From Bacilli bacterium (GTDB lineage: Bacteria; Bacillota_I; Bacilli_A; RF39; UBA660), in contig CAAGHJ010000010.1 in NCBI GenBank assembly GCA_900769635.1, forward strand, positions 1 through 26,837: a stretch of 26,837 bases of DNA, written 5' to 3'. A model generated the notes under the pieces. The model was not told where the DNA came from and searched no databases. It worked only from the letters and a program-made list of their open reading frames with translations. Positions 5,810 through 15,349 of the stretch are shown piece by piece. Every line of letters starts with the position of its first letter. Positions within the stretch are counted from its first letter, which is position 1. Both the position numbers and the translations under genes were made by a program.

Positions 5810-7258
5810 CTAGCATAACGGATTCCGGAATTTATTTATTAAATTCATAACATATTTGTTTCTAAATAAAATTAAAATAACAAAATAAGCTAGAATACTA
5901 CTTAATACCGTAAATACTACTTCAAATATAATACTATCCAAAAAAAACATAACTATTCTATGAATTATTACAATTATAAAACACCCTATCACTGCTTGAA
6001 GCAATATAATTAATATGTAAGACTTACTCATTATAATTTGCCAAATATCTTTATTTAAACAACAACAAACAATTACAACTGTTATTTCAGCAATTAATGT
6101 GGTAATTGCGGCTCCATTATGTTGCATAATTGGAATAATAAATATATTAAGCAATATATTTATAGTTGCCGCACATATTGTTGCTACCAAATTTATTTTT
6201 TCCTTATTTTGTGTGATATTAATACAATTTGTAAATATTCCACTATACAATGCAACTAATAACGATAAACTAAGTATTTTCAATGCAGGCATAGCCTGTA
6301 GGTACTGATTTCCTCCCAAAAAAATAATAATAGGTCTTGCTAAAACAAATATTCCTGTAACAAGCGGTGGTAAAAATAATGTAAATACCTCTACAATCTG
6401 AATTATTAAATTTTTCCACTTATCAGTATCTTCTTGATAATAATTTGCAAGTCTTGGTATAGTTACAACAATAACAGCGGCTCCAATATTCTTAAATACT
6501 GTATATATTTTAACAGCAACAGCATAAAGTCCTACATAATACGCATCACACATTGTACCAAGCATTATTGTATCTGAATCACAATAAAGTGTTACTGCAA
6601 CTGTATTAGCAAAAAACACCATCATCGCTTTAATATGATTCCATACATGCTTTGGAATAACAAACTTTAAATGCACATACCTTCTACAATATACAAAATT
6701 AATAACCCCCATTAATATTGTATTTAGTGATAATAAGACTGCATATATATATATATCATTTTCCTTATGAACAAATATAAATAAACATACCAAATTAAAT
6801 ATTTGTATAAACAAACTTCTAATTGTTGTGTAAAAGAAATCTTCAAAAACCGAGTTAATCCAATCAGAACCTATTGCATTAAACATAACAGATATTGACA
6901 TAATCAATAAAAGTTTTCTATATTGATGTAGTGAATAAATAAACAATATCCCCATATAAAACAATATATATGTTATGATTGTCGTTATAATATTTATACT
7001 AAATATTTCATTACAAAACATCTCTGTTTTTTCTTTATTACTGCGTATTTTGGCACATTCTCGAACCGCATATGTACTAATTCCCAAATCAGCAATTAAC
7101 ACCATATAGTTAATTATCGACTGTACATAATTAATTTGCCCCAACCGTTGGGTTCCTAATATTCTAGCCACATATGGAAAAGTTATCAATGGAAATATTA
7201 TTTTCAAGCTCATTCTCACAGTATTTAATATTGCATTTATTTTTAAAGACTTATTCAT
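5810..7258 (-). CDS. Wzx-type polysaccharide repeat-unit flippase
   Basis: A 482-residue integral membrane protein with 12-14 predicted hydrophobic segments. It has the polysaccharide transporter N-terminus: LKIIFPLITFPYVARILG, then LGQINYVQSIINY and a GISTYAVRECAKIR loop. It should flip undecaprenyl-pyrophosphate-linked repeat units to the outer face of the membrane. I chose ATG 7258, which has AAGGG at a good distance; the frame is open for 15 more codons upstream (to 7303). It is the last gene of the polysaccharide locus and is separated by about 360 bp from the gene before it. It could have its own promoter, though none stood out. Confidence 0.88.
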   Translation of the reverse strand: MNKSLKINAILNTVRMSLKIIFPLITFPYVARILGTQRLGQINYVQSIINYMVLIADLGISTYAVRECAKIRSNKEKTEMFCNEIFSINIITTIITYILFYMGILFIYSLHQYRKLLLIMSISVMFNAIGSDWINSVFEDFFYTTIRSLFIQIFNLVCLFIFVHKENDIYIYAVLLSLNTILMGVINFVYCRRYVHLKFVIPKHVWNHIKAMMVFFANTVAVTLYCDSDTIMLGTMCDAYYVGLYAVAVKIYTVFKNIGAAVIVVTIPRLANYYQEDTDKWKNLIIQIVEVFTLFLPPLVTGIFVLARPIIIFLGGNQYLQAMPALKILSLSLLVALYSGIFTNCINITQNKEKINLVATICAATINILLNIFIIPIMQHNGAAITTLIAEITVVIVCCCLNKDIWQIIMSKSYILIILLQAVIGCFIIVIIHRIVMFFLDSIIFEVVFTVLSSILAYFVILILFRNKYVMNLINKFRNPLC

Positions 7259-7618
7259 TTTTTTTACCCTTACATTTTTAAAATAATAAATCATGCCCCC
7301 CAAAAAAATATAAATAACAGCAAGATTTAAAATCTTTTAATTATTCACGCATATATTTCAAAAATACTCCAGATTTGATATTTAAATAAACTCATAATTT
7401 ACTTTATATGCGCCTTACAAAACAATAACTTGCGTTTTTATGATGTTTATGAATAATTAAAACATTAATTATTACACATCTATCAGTATGTATTCATGTA
7501 TATTCTCAACTTACATTAATAATATTTCTTTGTAAACTCTTTCTTCTTTTCATGTATACATTTAAATCTTTTTTAAACACAAACAACAAAACATTTTCAC
7601 ATACAAATTTTAATATAA
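7259..7618. other. AT-rich intergenic gap with no gene seen
   Basis: About 360 bp of very AT-rich sequence between the flippase and the FrhB-like gene. I saw no coding frame, strong hairpin or clear promoter. A lost gene is possible but not detectable. Confidence 0.5.
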
Positions 7619-8725
7619 TTAAGGTCTATTTAATTTTATTAAATGCATTCTTACTAAAAATCCTTTTATTTTTTGTCTAATAATCATTTTACCCAATACA
7701 ATAAAAATTGTTGTCTTATAATCTACTCCTTTGTTTATTAAATAAAAGAATTTTTTTCTTTTAGCCGTTAATTCGGACGGACGCGATAATTGATGATTAT
7801 TTGATATCGCTTTATCTATATCAATATCTTTTAATTCCAATCCAGCCGCTTCTTGTATTTCTTTTCCCTTTTTTGTTTGTGTAAGAATTAATGAAATTCC
7901 TTTTTTTTGTTGTTCTTTATATTCTGTTCCCCATGAATCCCCTAACGTAATATCTGATACTCTTTCAAATGTGGCAAACTGACAATAATAACAATTATCA
8001 GTATAATTTATGGACTCTAAAAAAGAGCACAAATAATGATCTATAACCCCTTCCCTTAAAACTTTTTTTCCATTAATTACAAGTCCATAATTATTTTTTT
8101 CTCTAAACTTTATGTCATTGAGTAAGTTAATATCATAACCAATTTCATCTATATATTTTTCTAATAATTTCACAGATGGAGTACCATGACAAATTAAATC
8201 AATAGTATATAAGTTTTTTTTATCCTTTATATAATTATTTACTGCAGCAACTTGACAAGGTAATCCAATAAAAAGGACTTTATCTGTTTTTAATCTTTCT
8301 TTAATCTTTAAATATATACCGTTAGGATTACTTTTAACATATTTTGATCCGGCAAATTTCTTTGACATTTCCAGATCATTTGTTAACTCAAAAATAAACT
8401 TCCCATCTTTAAAAAGACATGAGGCTACATATCCTCCATTTTGTATAAAAGAGCTAATTATAGCTAAAGCAACACCTCCTGAACTTGACAAACTTCGTGT
8501 ATTAAAAGTCGTCCAACCTTGTTTCCATTGTAATGGCCTATATTTTTTATTTTTTTTATTGTTTGGACAAACATTTCTACAATTATTACAATTAACACAT
8601 GATTTTTCATCTATAATACAATTCATACTTTCCATAGAATCAGTAATTTTAATACAATTCCTATTGCAAACAGATACACACGCCATGCAACCATTACATT
8701 TATTAATTTCACATACAGTTTTCAT
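7619..8725 (-). CDS. FrhB-like iron-sulfur protein (coenzyme F420 hydrogenase/dehydrogenase beta-subunit family)
   Basis: A 368-residue protein. The N-terminus carries two ferredoxin-type 4Fe-4S motifs: C10-x2-C13-x2-C16-x3-C20 and C43-x2-C46-x2-C49-x3-CP (C53). The FrhB-type flavin domain follows, with SSSGGVALAI, GSKYVKS, LFIGLPCQVAAV, DLICHGTPS and TLGDSWG. In polysaccharide loci this family accompanies pyruvyl transferases and is thought to have a redox role in making or modifying a sugar; the substrate is unknown and F420 itself is unlikely. It is 3 bp downstream of a glycosyltransferase gene. It is the second FrhB-like gene of the locus, and here the neighbouring pyruvyl transferase is 3.3 kb away. 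Confidence 0.85.
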   Translation of the reverse strand: MKTVCEINKCNGCMACVSVCNRNCIKITDSMESMNCIIDEKSCVNCNNCRNVCPNNKKNKKYRPLQWKQGWTTFNTRSLSSSGGVALAIISSFIQNGGYVASCLFKDGKFIFELTNDLEMSKKFAGSKYVKSNPNGIYLKIKERLKTDKVLFIGLPCQVAAVNNYIKDKKNLYTIDLICHGTPSVKLLEKYIDEIGYDINLLNDIKFREKNNYGLVINGKKVLREGVIDHYLCSFLESINYTDNCYYCQFATFERVSDITLGDSWGTEYKEQQKKGISLILTQTKKGKEIQEAAGLELKDIDIDKAISNNHQLSRPSELTAKRKKFFYLINKGVDYKTTIFIVLGKMIIRQKIKGFLVRMHLIKLNRP

Positions 8726-8728
8726 ATT

Positions 8729-9472
8729 TTACTTTTCCCTTAAATTTCTGATTTTCAATCCCATAAGTTTTTTTAAATAATAAATATTTCTTTTCAAAAA
8801 AGATGTTCCTGAATAATAACAACAAGGTGTCCTCAGATATTTATAACTACCACTATATTTTTTGCACAAAAGTCTGTACATTTCATTGTATGAATAGTCT
8901 AATTTTCCTTTTGATTTATGAATTAATTCGACATCACATACATAAATTTTTCCACCGTTGTACATTGTTCTCAAACAAATTTCAACAGCATATAAATGCC
9001 ATCCATAACATATACTTTCATCAAATTTCGTTTTTCTAAAATACTCAGTATATCCTCCAAATAAACATTCATCTAATGTATTACATTCTTCAATTCCGTT
9101 AACTCTCTCTGTTCCCCCATACTCTAACTCATCACAATTTCCCACAAGAACGTTAGTTTTTACATAAATACTATTAAAACTTGAACCTGCAACACCTAAA
9201 ATATCACTTTCGTTAATACAATTTAAATATTCCAAGATTCTATTTAAAGCAGTTGGACTGTTAAAAATAATATCTTGATGACTAAATAAAACATATTTTG
9301 TATTCACTCGATATATAGCATCATTTAAAGCTCTACTGCAGGACGTATAGACCTGATTTCTATTATCAATTCCTATAATATTCACCTTTATATCTTGAAT
9401 TTTTATCGAATCGATTAATCTTTGATATTGCTTCTTATCATTCCAACAGCAAATAATTGTAATATTCTTCAT
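8729..9472 (-). CDS. Glycosyltransferase, GT-A type with HQD motif
   Basis: A 247-residue protein. ITIICCWNDKKQYQRLIDSI starts a nucleotide-binding fold. VLFSHQDIIF (H65, Q66, D67) takes the place of the usual DxD metal motif, a pattern seen in a subgroup of GT2-like glycosyltransferases. A later FGGYTEYFRK and CYGWHLYAVEICLR region fits the acceptor side. No membrane segment is seen, so it is expected to work at the cytoplasmic face on the lipid-linked repeat unit. Donor and linkage cannot be predicted. The genes on both sides are 1 to 3 bp away. Confidence 0.75.
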   Translation of the reverse strand: MKNITIICCWNDKKQYQRLIDSIKIQDIKVNIIGIDNRNQVYTSCSRALNDAIYRVNTKYVLFSHQDIIFNSPTALNRILEYLNCINESDILGVAGSSFNSIYVKTNVLVGNCDELEYGGTERVNGIEECNTLDECLFGGYTEYFRKTKFDESICYGWHLYAVEICLRTMYNGGKIYVCDVELIHKSKGKLDYSYNEMYRLLCKKYSGSYKYLRTPCCYYSGTSFLKRNIYYLKKLMGLKIRNLREK

Positions 9473-9473
9473 A

Positions 9474-10448
9474 TTAATCCTCTCCTAAAATAGTATCTAT
9501 CCACCCTTTTATAGAATAATAATACATAACTTCATCATTATTTTTTTTGTATGGTTTCTCTATAAATTCAGGTAATATTTTTATATTATCATCATATATA
9601 AATACATTTTCCTCGGAATAAAATTTTTCAAATTTTATATTTTTATTATTCGTAATTATCTTGCATTCATGACCTAAACATTCTATCGTACGCATTGATA
9701 ACCCTGTTTGACTAGGAGTTGTATAATCAATTACAATCTTACTTTTATCATACAGTTTAGCCGTATCTTCTATACTCAAAGGTTTAAATTTTATATTTTT
9801 AAATGGTATAGACATGTATATTCTATCTCTATTTAATATTATTCTTTTTATATATGTTTTGAAATCAATATATAAATAATAGAAAAAACTCAACCCTTCA
9901 TTCTCCGAAATTTTTTTTGCCTCTTTATATATTTCTCCACGTTTATACTTTAATGTACAAATATATAAAATATCATAAATTTTATTTGTTTTCTTACAAT
10001 CACTTGAGTCAAAAAATAATGGTCTATACTTCCAAAAATATTTTTTTGCATCATCTCTATCAAATGTAAATATTTTATCAAAATATTTTGCAATTTCCAA
10101 AGCATTAGGCGAATTTGAACAACTATCCCATTGATACATTATAAACTTTGCACCTGAAAATTTATCTTTCATTTCTCCTAAAATATTTTTATCTAGTGAA
10201 TCTCCTTTTATCACCAAAACATATTCCACATCATTCGGAATATCTGCTATTTTTTTTAAATAATATTCAAAATTTTGTTTATTTCGAATCTTATCATTAC
10301 CATATCTGTCAATGTACCTCTTAACTATACTTTCAGTTGTAAGACTTTGATTGATATAATACACTTCAAATTTCCGTTGTTCTAACTCTGTTTTTATTTT
10401 TTTCCAATAATCAAAAAACTTAGGTGCAATCAATACTATTTTTCTCAT
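9474..10448 (-). CDS. CgeB-like / GT-B-type glycosyltransferase
   Basis: A 324-residue protein from ATG 10448. MRKIVLIAPKFFDYWKKIK opens a Rossmann-type half. FIMYQWDSCSNSPNALE and FTFDRDDAKKYFW, then KSKIVIDYTTPSQTGLSMR with TIECLGHECKIITNN, match the pattern of CgeB-type and lipopolysaccharide glycosyltransferases that end with a GTxxRxxE-like donor site. The GGAAGG lies 16 nt before the ATG, which is a long spacing, and an in-frame TTG overlaps that site. Donor unknown. It is 1 bp from the next gene and 35 bp from wzy. Confidence 0.6.
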   Translation of the reverse strand: MRKIVLIAPKFFDYWKKIKTELEQRKFEVYYINQSLTTESIVKRYIDRYGNDKIRNKQNFEYYLKKIADIPNDVEYVLVIKGDSLDKNILGEMKDKFSGAKFIMYQWDSCSNSPNALEIAKYFDKIFTFDRDDAKKYFWKYRPLFFDSSDCKKTNKIYDILYICTLKYKRGEIYKEAKKISENEGLSFFYYLYIDFKTYIKRIILNRDRIYMSIPFKNIKFKPLSIEDTAKLYDKSKIVIDYTTPSQTGLSMRTIECLGHECKIITNNKNIKFEKFYSEENVFIYDDNIKILPEFIEKPYKKNNDEVMYYYSIKGWIDTILGED

Positions 10449-10483
10449 TAGATATTTATAAATTCCTTCCAATTATTTAATTG

Positions 10484-11707
10484 CTATATTGACAAAGTAC
10501 TATTTTTAAATGCTTTCCTGTATTCTTTAACTAATATATACATCATAAACGGAAAATAATATACAGGTTCTGAAAAATTAAAAAACACTATCATAATGAA
10601 ATACAATACAATCTTATATCTTTCTTTTTTTTCCTTAATAATATTATATATAAAAGGTAATAATACAAATACCATACCGACAATTCCTGTCGTATATGCT
10701 ATAGTCATAAATCCATTTGATGAGCCAAGAATACCTGTATCATTATAAGTATTTCTCATCATAAAAGGTTCTGTATTATTAAATCCAATTCCCAAAATCG
10801 GATTTTCAATAAATATTTTTAACCCTAGCAAAAAATCATTTATTCTTATATATGCTGAACTCTTATTAGAAAATGTTTCAGAAAACTTCGAAAATAACAC
10901 AAATCTAGTTGCTATTTCTCCGAACAAACTCAAAAAAATAAAAATAAAAATTTTGCTTTTATTTGTAAATTTAGGTGACTTTGCAATACCTACGACAATG
11001 ATAACAATTGCACATAACCATCCAGATGCCGACATCGTAAAAAAAATATCAAATAACAACAAACCTATTACAAATTTATTCGATTTCTCTATAACAACAT
11101 ATCTATAAAGAGCATAATTTAAAAAGATTTGATATACTCCTGGTTCCCAAAATGGACCTGTCATTCGATTTAAATTCATTCCAAACTGAATATTTGAATA
11201 ACCTTGATCATAATATATTCCTCCATATGAAAAATATCGTAATCCATTTTTTCCAAGATAAAAGAAACTATAAGGAATTGGTACTTTCAATATATGTACA
11301 CATAAATATATAATCGCCGAAGTAAATGCAAAAAAAACAATTATATGACATATGATTGTTTCAAAATTTATATTTCTTGATTCCGTATACAAAACACATA
11401 AATAAATAGATAGGAAAATTAATAACCTATATATTAAATTTGTAGTAGTATCAATACATACTACTGAATTTAAAATAATAAACAACATAAATATCATAGT
11501 CCAAATAAATAAACTTGTCCAATTTGCCTTCTTCTTTAATGCACTTAAAGCAATAATACCAATTGGAATAAAAAACAACATTTTATCAAGCCATAAGTCA
11601 TTAATAGAAATAATAGATGGTAACGATCCTGACTCATAAACCATAAAAAACGCTATAACATATATAACTATATATCTAATTATTCTTTTATTTATATTAA
11701 CTTTCAT
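10484..11707 (-). CDS. Wzy-type polysaccharide polymerase (O-antigen ligase-like)
   Basis: A 407-residue membrane protein with about 10-12 hydrophobic segments and a large central loop containing MTGPFWEPGVYQIFLNYAL. The pattern DFLLGLKIFIENPILGIGFN, then GSSNGFMTIAYTTGIVG, is the conserved region of the Wzy_C / O-antigen ligase family. It should join repeat units on the outer face of the membrane after Wzx transfer. GAGGT lies 8 nt before ATG 11707. It stands behind a gap of about 300 bp, so it may open a second transcription unit of the locus. Confidence 0.85.
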   Translation of the reverse strand: MKVNINKRIIRYIVIYVIAFFMVYESGSLPSIISINDLWLDKMLFFIPIGIIALSALKKKANWTSLFIWTMIFMLFIILNSVVCIDTTTNLIYRLLIFLSIYLCVLYTESRNINFETIICHIIVFFAFTSAIIYLCVHILKVPIPYSFFYLGKNGLRYFSYGGIYYDQGYSNIQFGMNLNRMTGPFWEPGVYQIFLNYALYRYVVIEKSNKFVIGLLLFDIFFTMSASGWLCAIVIIVVGIAKSPKFTNKSKIFIFIFLSLFGEIATRFVLFSKFSETFSNKSSAYIRINDFLLGLKIFIENPILGIGFNNTEPFMMRNTYNDTGILGSSNGFMTIAYTTGIVGMVFVLLPFIYNIIKEKKERYKIVLYFIMIVFFNFSEPVYYFPFMMYILVKEYRKAFKNSTLSI

Positions 11708-12005
11708 AAAGTACTACCTCTTTAATATTTAATTTCGCAACTTTACAATCTCCAAATCACTTAATAATAATGTTAAACTCTATAATAGTAATCTCTAAAT
11801 ATACTAAAATATTTTATATAATTAAAAACATAAACAAAATATAATCTTACGGTTTATCAAAACAACAAATAATCTCATAATGTATTGTCTTTAATAAGTA
11901 AATTTCACCTGTTATATAATTTCGATGAATACAGTTTCATCTATAATTCAACTATGAAAGGTTTTATATTATAAATAATAATTTATGATCTAATCACTTA
12001 ATATT
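11708..12005. other. AT-rich intergenic gap with no gene seen
   Basis: Nearly 300 bp between wzy and the pyruvyl transferase. I saw no gene, no clear terminator and no convincing promoter, although the AT richness makes promoter-like words common. Confidence 0.5.
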
Positions 12006-13094
12006 TTATATTCCTTTATCTAAAACTTTTAACATTAAATCCTTTGCCAATTTTCTTTTTTTCATTAAAATTTTATTAACCTTTTTATAATCAATATTTG
12101 TATCATAATCATTATCCATTAATTCTCTATCTGTCAATTCCATAATTAATAATATACTTTTCAGTCTTTCAGCATATTTATTAGGATAATAAACATAAAA
12201 TTGTTTTTCCAAATTCAAACAAAATGACACTGCATGAAATGAATCTGTTAATACATACGTAGCGTCACGAATTAGTCTTATGTAATCATTTACCTCTGGT
12301 ATAACCACTGCTTTTCCTGGCAATACAACTTGATCAACACGTAAACATAATCTAACTAATCTAATTCCTTTTTGATTACAAAATGATTTCGCATATTTAT
12401 CAAATTCAATATTTCGATTTAATTGAATCAACAATACGTAATCACCTTCGACTTTTCTCGCCTCCTTGCAAAGGCTTCTCCAAAAATCTCCATTCATTTG
12501 CAGCGTAGGGTCAAGTATTTCATACGCCTCAAGACCCAATTCTTTTTTTAGCATTTCAACAGACTGAGCCTCACGAACTGTAATTAAATTATAATTACTC
12601 AATAATGTCTTTATTATTTTTTTTTCTTTTTCATCAATATTGGAATTGCCAAAACTTGAAGCAAACGATATTTTCATGGATTTTTTTGGTGCAAAACTTA
12701 AAAAGTATTCTGGAATAACACCACTATTCCAGCCACTATTCCATACTTGATCACTTCCAGTACAATAAACATCTGCCTCTACCGGTTTCTTACGTAATTC
12801 CTCGGAATTACAATATGATTCCTTTGAAACATTTATATATGAATGAATAAATCTATTAAAAACTCTATCTTGATATAATTTTGTAGGAATTCTAATAATA
12901 TTTCTAATCATGCTTTTTAAATTCTTATCATACAAATAAAACCAATATCCATATTTTGTTTCCCACTTTCTTCTAAAATCGATTACAGTAACGCAGCATC
13001 CTAAATCAATAAAATACTGTTGCGTAGCTAATGTTTGTAAAACAGAGCCATAATTTTTCACTGCATGAAGCGTTATTATTGCTATTCTTTTCAT
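12006..13094 (-). CDS. Polysaccharide pyruvyl transferase family protein (first of two)
   Basis: A 362-residue protein from ATG 13094 with the CsaB/PssM-type layout. NYGSVLQ (14-20) follows the first strand, CTGSDQVWNSGW and ISFASSFG come in the middle, and TDSFHAVSF (T283 to F291, with H287) near the C-terminus. The family transfers pyruvate from PEP to a sugar hydroxyl pair to form a ketal, giving the glycan negative charge. The acceptor here is unknown. GGAGAG precedes the start. It is separated by a short gap from the GT2 gene upstream and lacks an immediately adjacent FrhB-like partner. Confidence 0.85.
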   Translation of the reverse strand: MKRIAIITLHAVKNYGSVLQTLATQQYFIDLGCCVTVIDFRRKWETKYGYWFYLYDKNLKSMIRNIIRIPTKLYQDRVFNRFIHSYINVSKESYCNSEELRKKPVEADVYCTGSDQVWNSGWNSGVIPEYFLSFAPKKSMKISFASSFGNSNIDEKEKKIIKTLLSNYNLITVREAQSVEMLKKELGLEAYEILDPTLQMNGDFWRSLCKEARKVEGDYVLLIQLNRNIEFDKYAKSFCNQKGIRLVRLCLRVDQVVLPGKAVVIPEVNDYIRLIRDATYVLTDSFHAVSFCLNLEKQFYVYYPNKYAERLKSILLIMELTDRELMDNDYDTNIDYKKVNKILMKKRKLAKDLMLKVLDKGI

Positions 13095-13122
13095 ATCTAT
13101 CAAATACTCTCCATTATATCCT

Positions 13123-14148
13123 TTATCTTCCCTTTTGTTTATTTCTCATCATTGCCATCAAATATATTAAAAAGTATAAATTAGTCTTACTAAATATTAA
13201 AACTAATGCTCTCGTGAAGGACAACTTTAAAATATTTACTTTTTTAATTGTCTTAATACAAAAATCATTATTTAAATATTGCCTAGTTTTTTTTCGTTTT
13301 TCTCTATATTTCAAAGAATTATTAGGATTCATAAAACCACTAATTATAGACGCACAAATTGCATTCCACGATCGAATATAAAAAGAGTTTTTTACTATCT
13401 CATTCTTATTTATAATAACGTCTTCCATCTTTTTGAAGCATTGTAAAACACTATAAGCATTTTTTTCATTAAAAGAATTTGTAATACTATTTTGATTCAT
13501 AACATAATGATAATATCTCTTATTAATACATAAAGTACTATTATATGAATCAATCACTCTTAACATAAATTCTAAATCTTCAGATCCTTGCCTAATCTTC
13601 TCATCATGAAACAAATCATTTTCATCAAGAAAAGATTTTTTAAATATCTTCCAACACGAGGATGAATATAAAGAGTTCGTTTTTAAAGCATTCAAAATAA
13701 GTTCGTTTTTCATAGATGAATCAAAAATTGCGGTGTCATCATAAGAAAATACACATTTATCACATCTATTTTCGAAATCATGATAAAAACCATATGTGAT
13801 AAAATCAATAAAATTATATTTTTTTAAATAGCTGCTTAATTCATAACATGTCATTGGGTCAAGCCAATCATCACTGTCCAAAAACATTATCCAATTTCCA
13901 TTTGATTCTTTTACCCCCAAATTTCTCGCAGCAGCTAATCCATTATTATTTGTATGTATTGTAGTAATATTCGAATATTTATCTGCGTATTTATCGCAAA
14001 TTTGTTCAATTCCAGAACTCGATCCATCGTCAACTAATATTATTTCCAAATTTTCATATTGTTGTGATATTAAACTATCAATACATTTTTCAAACAAATT
14101 AACTGGTGTATTATATATCGGTATGATTACACTAATAATATTTGTCAT
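13123..14148 (-). CDS. Family 2 glycosyltransferase
   Basis: A 341-residue protein with a classical GT2 catalytic domain: ISVIIPIYNTP at the start, VDDGS (39-43), NNGLAAARNLG, and LDSDDW with the DxD metal site at 91-93. GSEDLEFMLR comes further on. The C-terminal 100 residues are basic with a hydrophobic stretch (ALVLIFSKTNLYFLIYLMA), which may attach it to the membrane. It adds a sugar to the lipid-linked repeat unit; donor and linkage are unknown. Its ATG abuts the stop of the FrhB-like gene, with GGAG 7 nt upstream, so the two are co-translated. Confidence 0.92.
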   Translation of the reverse strand: MTNIISVIIPIYNTPVNLFEKCIDSLISQQYENLEIILVDDGSSSGIEQICDKYADKYSNITTIHTNNNGLAAARNLGVKESNGNWIMFLDSDDWLDPMTCYELSSYLKKYNFIDFITYGFYHDFENRCDKCVFSYDDTAIFDSSMKNELILNALKTNSLYSSSCWKIFKKSFLDENDLFHDEKIRQGSEDLEFMLRVIDSYNSTLCINKRYYHYVMNQNSITNSFNEKNAYSVLQCFKKMEDVIINKNEIVKNSFYIRSWNAICASIISGFMNPNNSLKYREKRKKTRQYLNNDFCIKTIKKVNILKLSFTRALVLIFSKTNLYFLIYLMAMMRNKQKGR

Positions 14149-15348
14149 TTATCTACTCCTGTTCCCAAATATTTTTTTATATATTTTTCTAATAAATGGA
14201 TAAATTCCAAAGAAATAAGATATTTTTCTAATTGTTTCTTCTAATTTATTTTTCAAAGACGGTGCAAAATAAGTATTTATCGTTTGATAATGATTTTTTA
14301 TAAAAGAATTCCAAAACTCATCATAATTACTATTTTTTTTAACCGACTCAAACATTTCTTTTGCATCATAATGAATTGCATTTTCGACACTTATTTCTTG
14401 AAAAACACATTTTTCGAGAATATCATTTAATAGGGATTTTCCTTTTGTACTATGTACAATCATTCTCGAAACACCTAAGTTTTGTTTAAACATAGTTGTT
14501 TTACAGAATTCATTTACATCAAAGCAATCCCATATTGTAAAATCAGATCTTCTATATCTCTTCTTAAATTTACAACTATAACATGATGGTCTATTACAAA
14601 TTTCAGAGAAAAATGCTCTAAGCATTATATTCTGTTCAATTCCTTCATAAGAATTTTTTAACGATTCAATTTTAAATTGAGAATATAAATATCCATATTT
14701 TGTCTTATCTCGAAATCTCAAATTTGATATATTTTGGTCATTAAGAGAATCAATATATGTCCTCCATACAATTGGAGATGGAACACCATGGCATACAACA
14801 TCACATGTAATAAGCCATTTCGAATTTACCCCCAAAAAATTAAGTAATCCTTCAATTTGACAAGGTGTTCCAGAAAACAATACATATCTTTTTTCAAAAA
14901 TAAACTTTTTAATAGTTTTAAAACAATCCCTTAGATCACTTTGAACATATTTACTATTACGAAAAAGTTTTAAATCTTTTTTATTATCAACATAACTATG
15001 TACTACATTAAAATCAGAATCATATTTTGCTCCAAAAACTACACCTCCTAAATCAATAACATTTTCTGCAATAGCAGAAAATGCTCCTCCTGATGTAGAA
15101 TCCAGTAATATTTCTTTATCTTTATGTTGAAGCAAATATGCGCTTTGATGTAAGCTTTTATCTTCTTCTTTATAATTACTAATTGGACAAACACTATTAC
15201 ATTTATTACAGCATACGCATTTATTTAAATCTATATTAGGATATAAGAATCCTTGTTCATCTGATTTCATTTTTATAGCTTTAACATTACATATGCAAGC
15301 ACATGCACCACAACCACAACATTTTGATTTATCTATAATATTTACCAT
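14149..15348 (-). CDS. FrhB-like iron-sulfur protein, partner of pyruvyl transferase
   Basis: A 399-residue protein from ATG 15348. Two 4Fe-4S motifs are intact: C10, C13, C16, C20 and C44, C47, C50, C54. The FrhB domain shows STSGGAFSAIAE, FGAKYD, KYVQSDLRDC, VLFSGTPCQIEGLL and DVVCHGVPSP, then FTIWDCFD. It is 3-4 bp from the stop of the pyruvyl transferase gene upstream, and this pairing of families recurs across polysaccharide loci. A redox step tied to the pyruvylated or otherwise modified sugar is plausible but unproven. The frame is open upstream to a TTG at 15363, but that lies inside the neighbouring gene. Confidence 0.86.
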   Translation of the reverse strand: MVNIIDKSKCCGCGACACICNVKAIKMKSDEQGFLYPNIDLNKCVCCNKCNSVCPISNYKEEDKSLHQSAYLLQHKDKEILLDSTSGGAFSAIAENVIDLGGVVFGAKYDSDFNVVHSYVDNKKDLKLFRNSKYVQSDLRDCFKTIKKFIFEKRYVLFSGTPCQIEGLLNFLGVNSKWLITCDVVCHGVPSPIVWRTYIDSLNDQNISNLRFRDKTKYGYLYSQFKIESLKNSYEGIEQNIMLRAFFSEICNRPSCYSCKFKKRYRRSDFTIWDCFDVNEFCKTTMFKQNLGVSRMIVHSTKGKSLLNDILEKCVFQEISVENAIHYDAKEMFESVKKNSNYDEFWNSFIKNHYQTINTYFAPSLKNKLEETIRKISYFFGIYPFIRKIYKKIFGNRSR

Positions 15349-15349
15349 T

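Noticed and set aside
5810..7303. Upstream start at 7303 for the flippase
   Set aside because: The run of G residues sits too close to the early ATGs, and ATG 7258 with AAGGG fits family N-termini.
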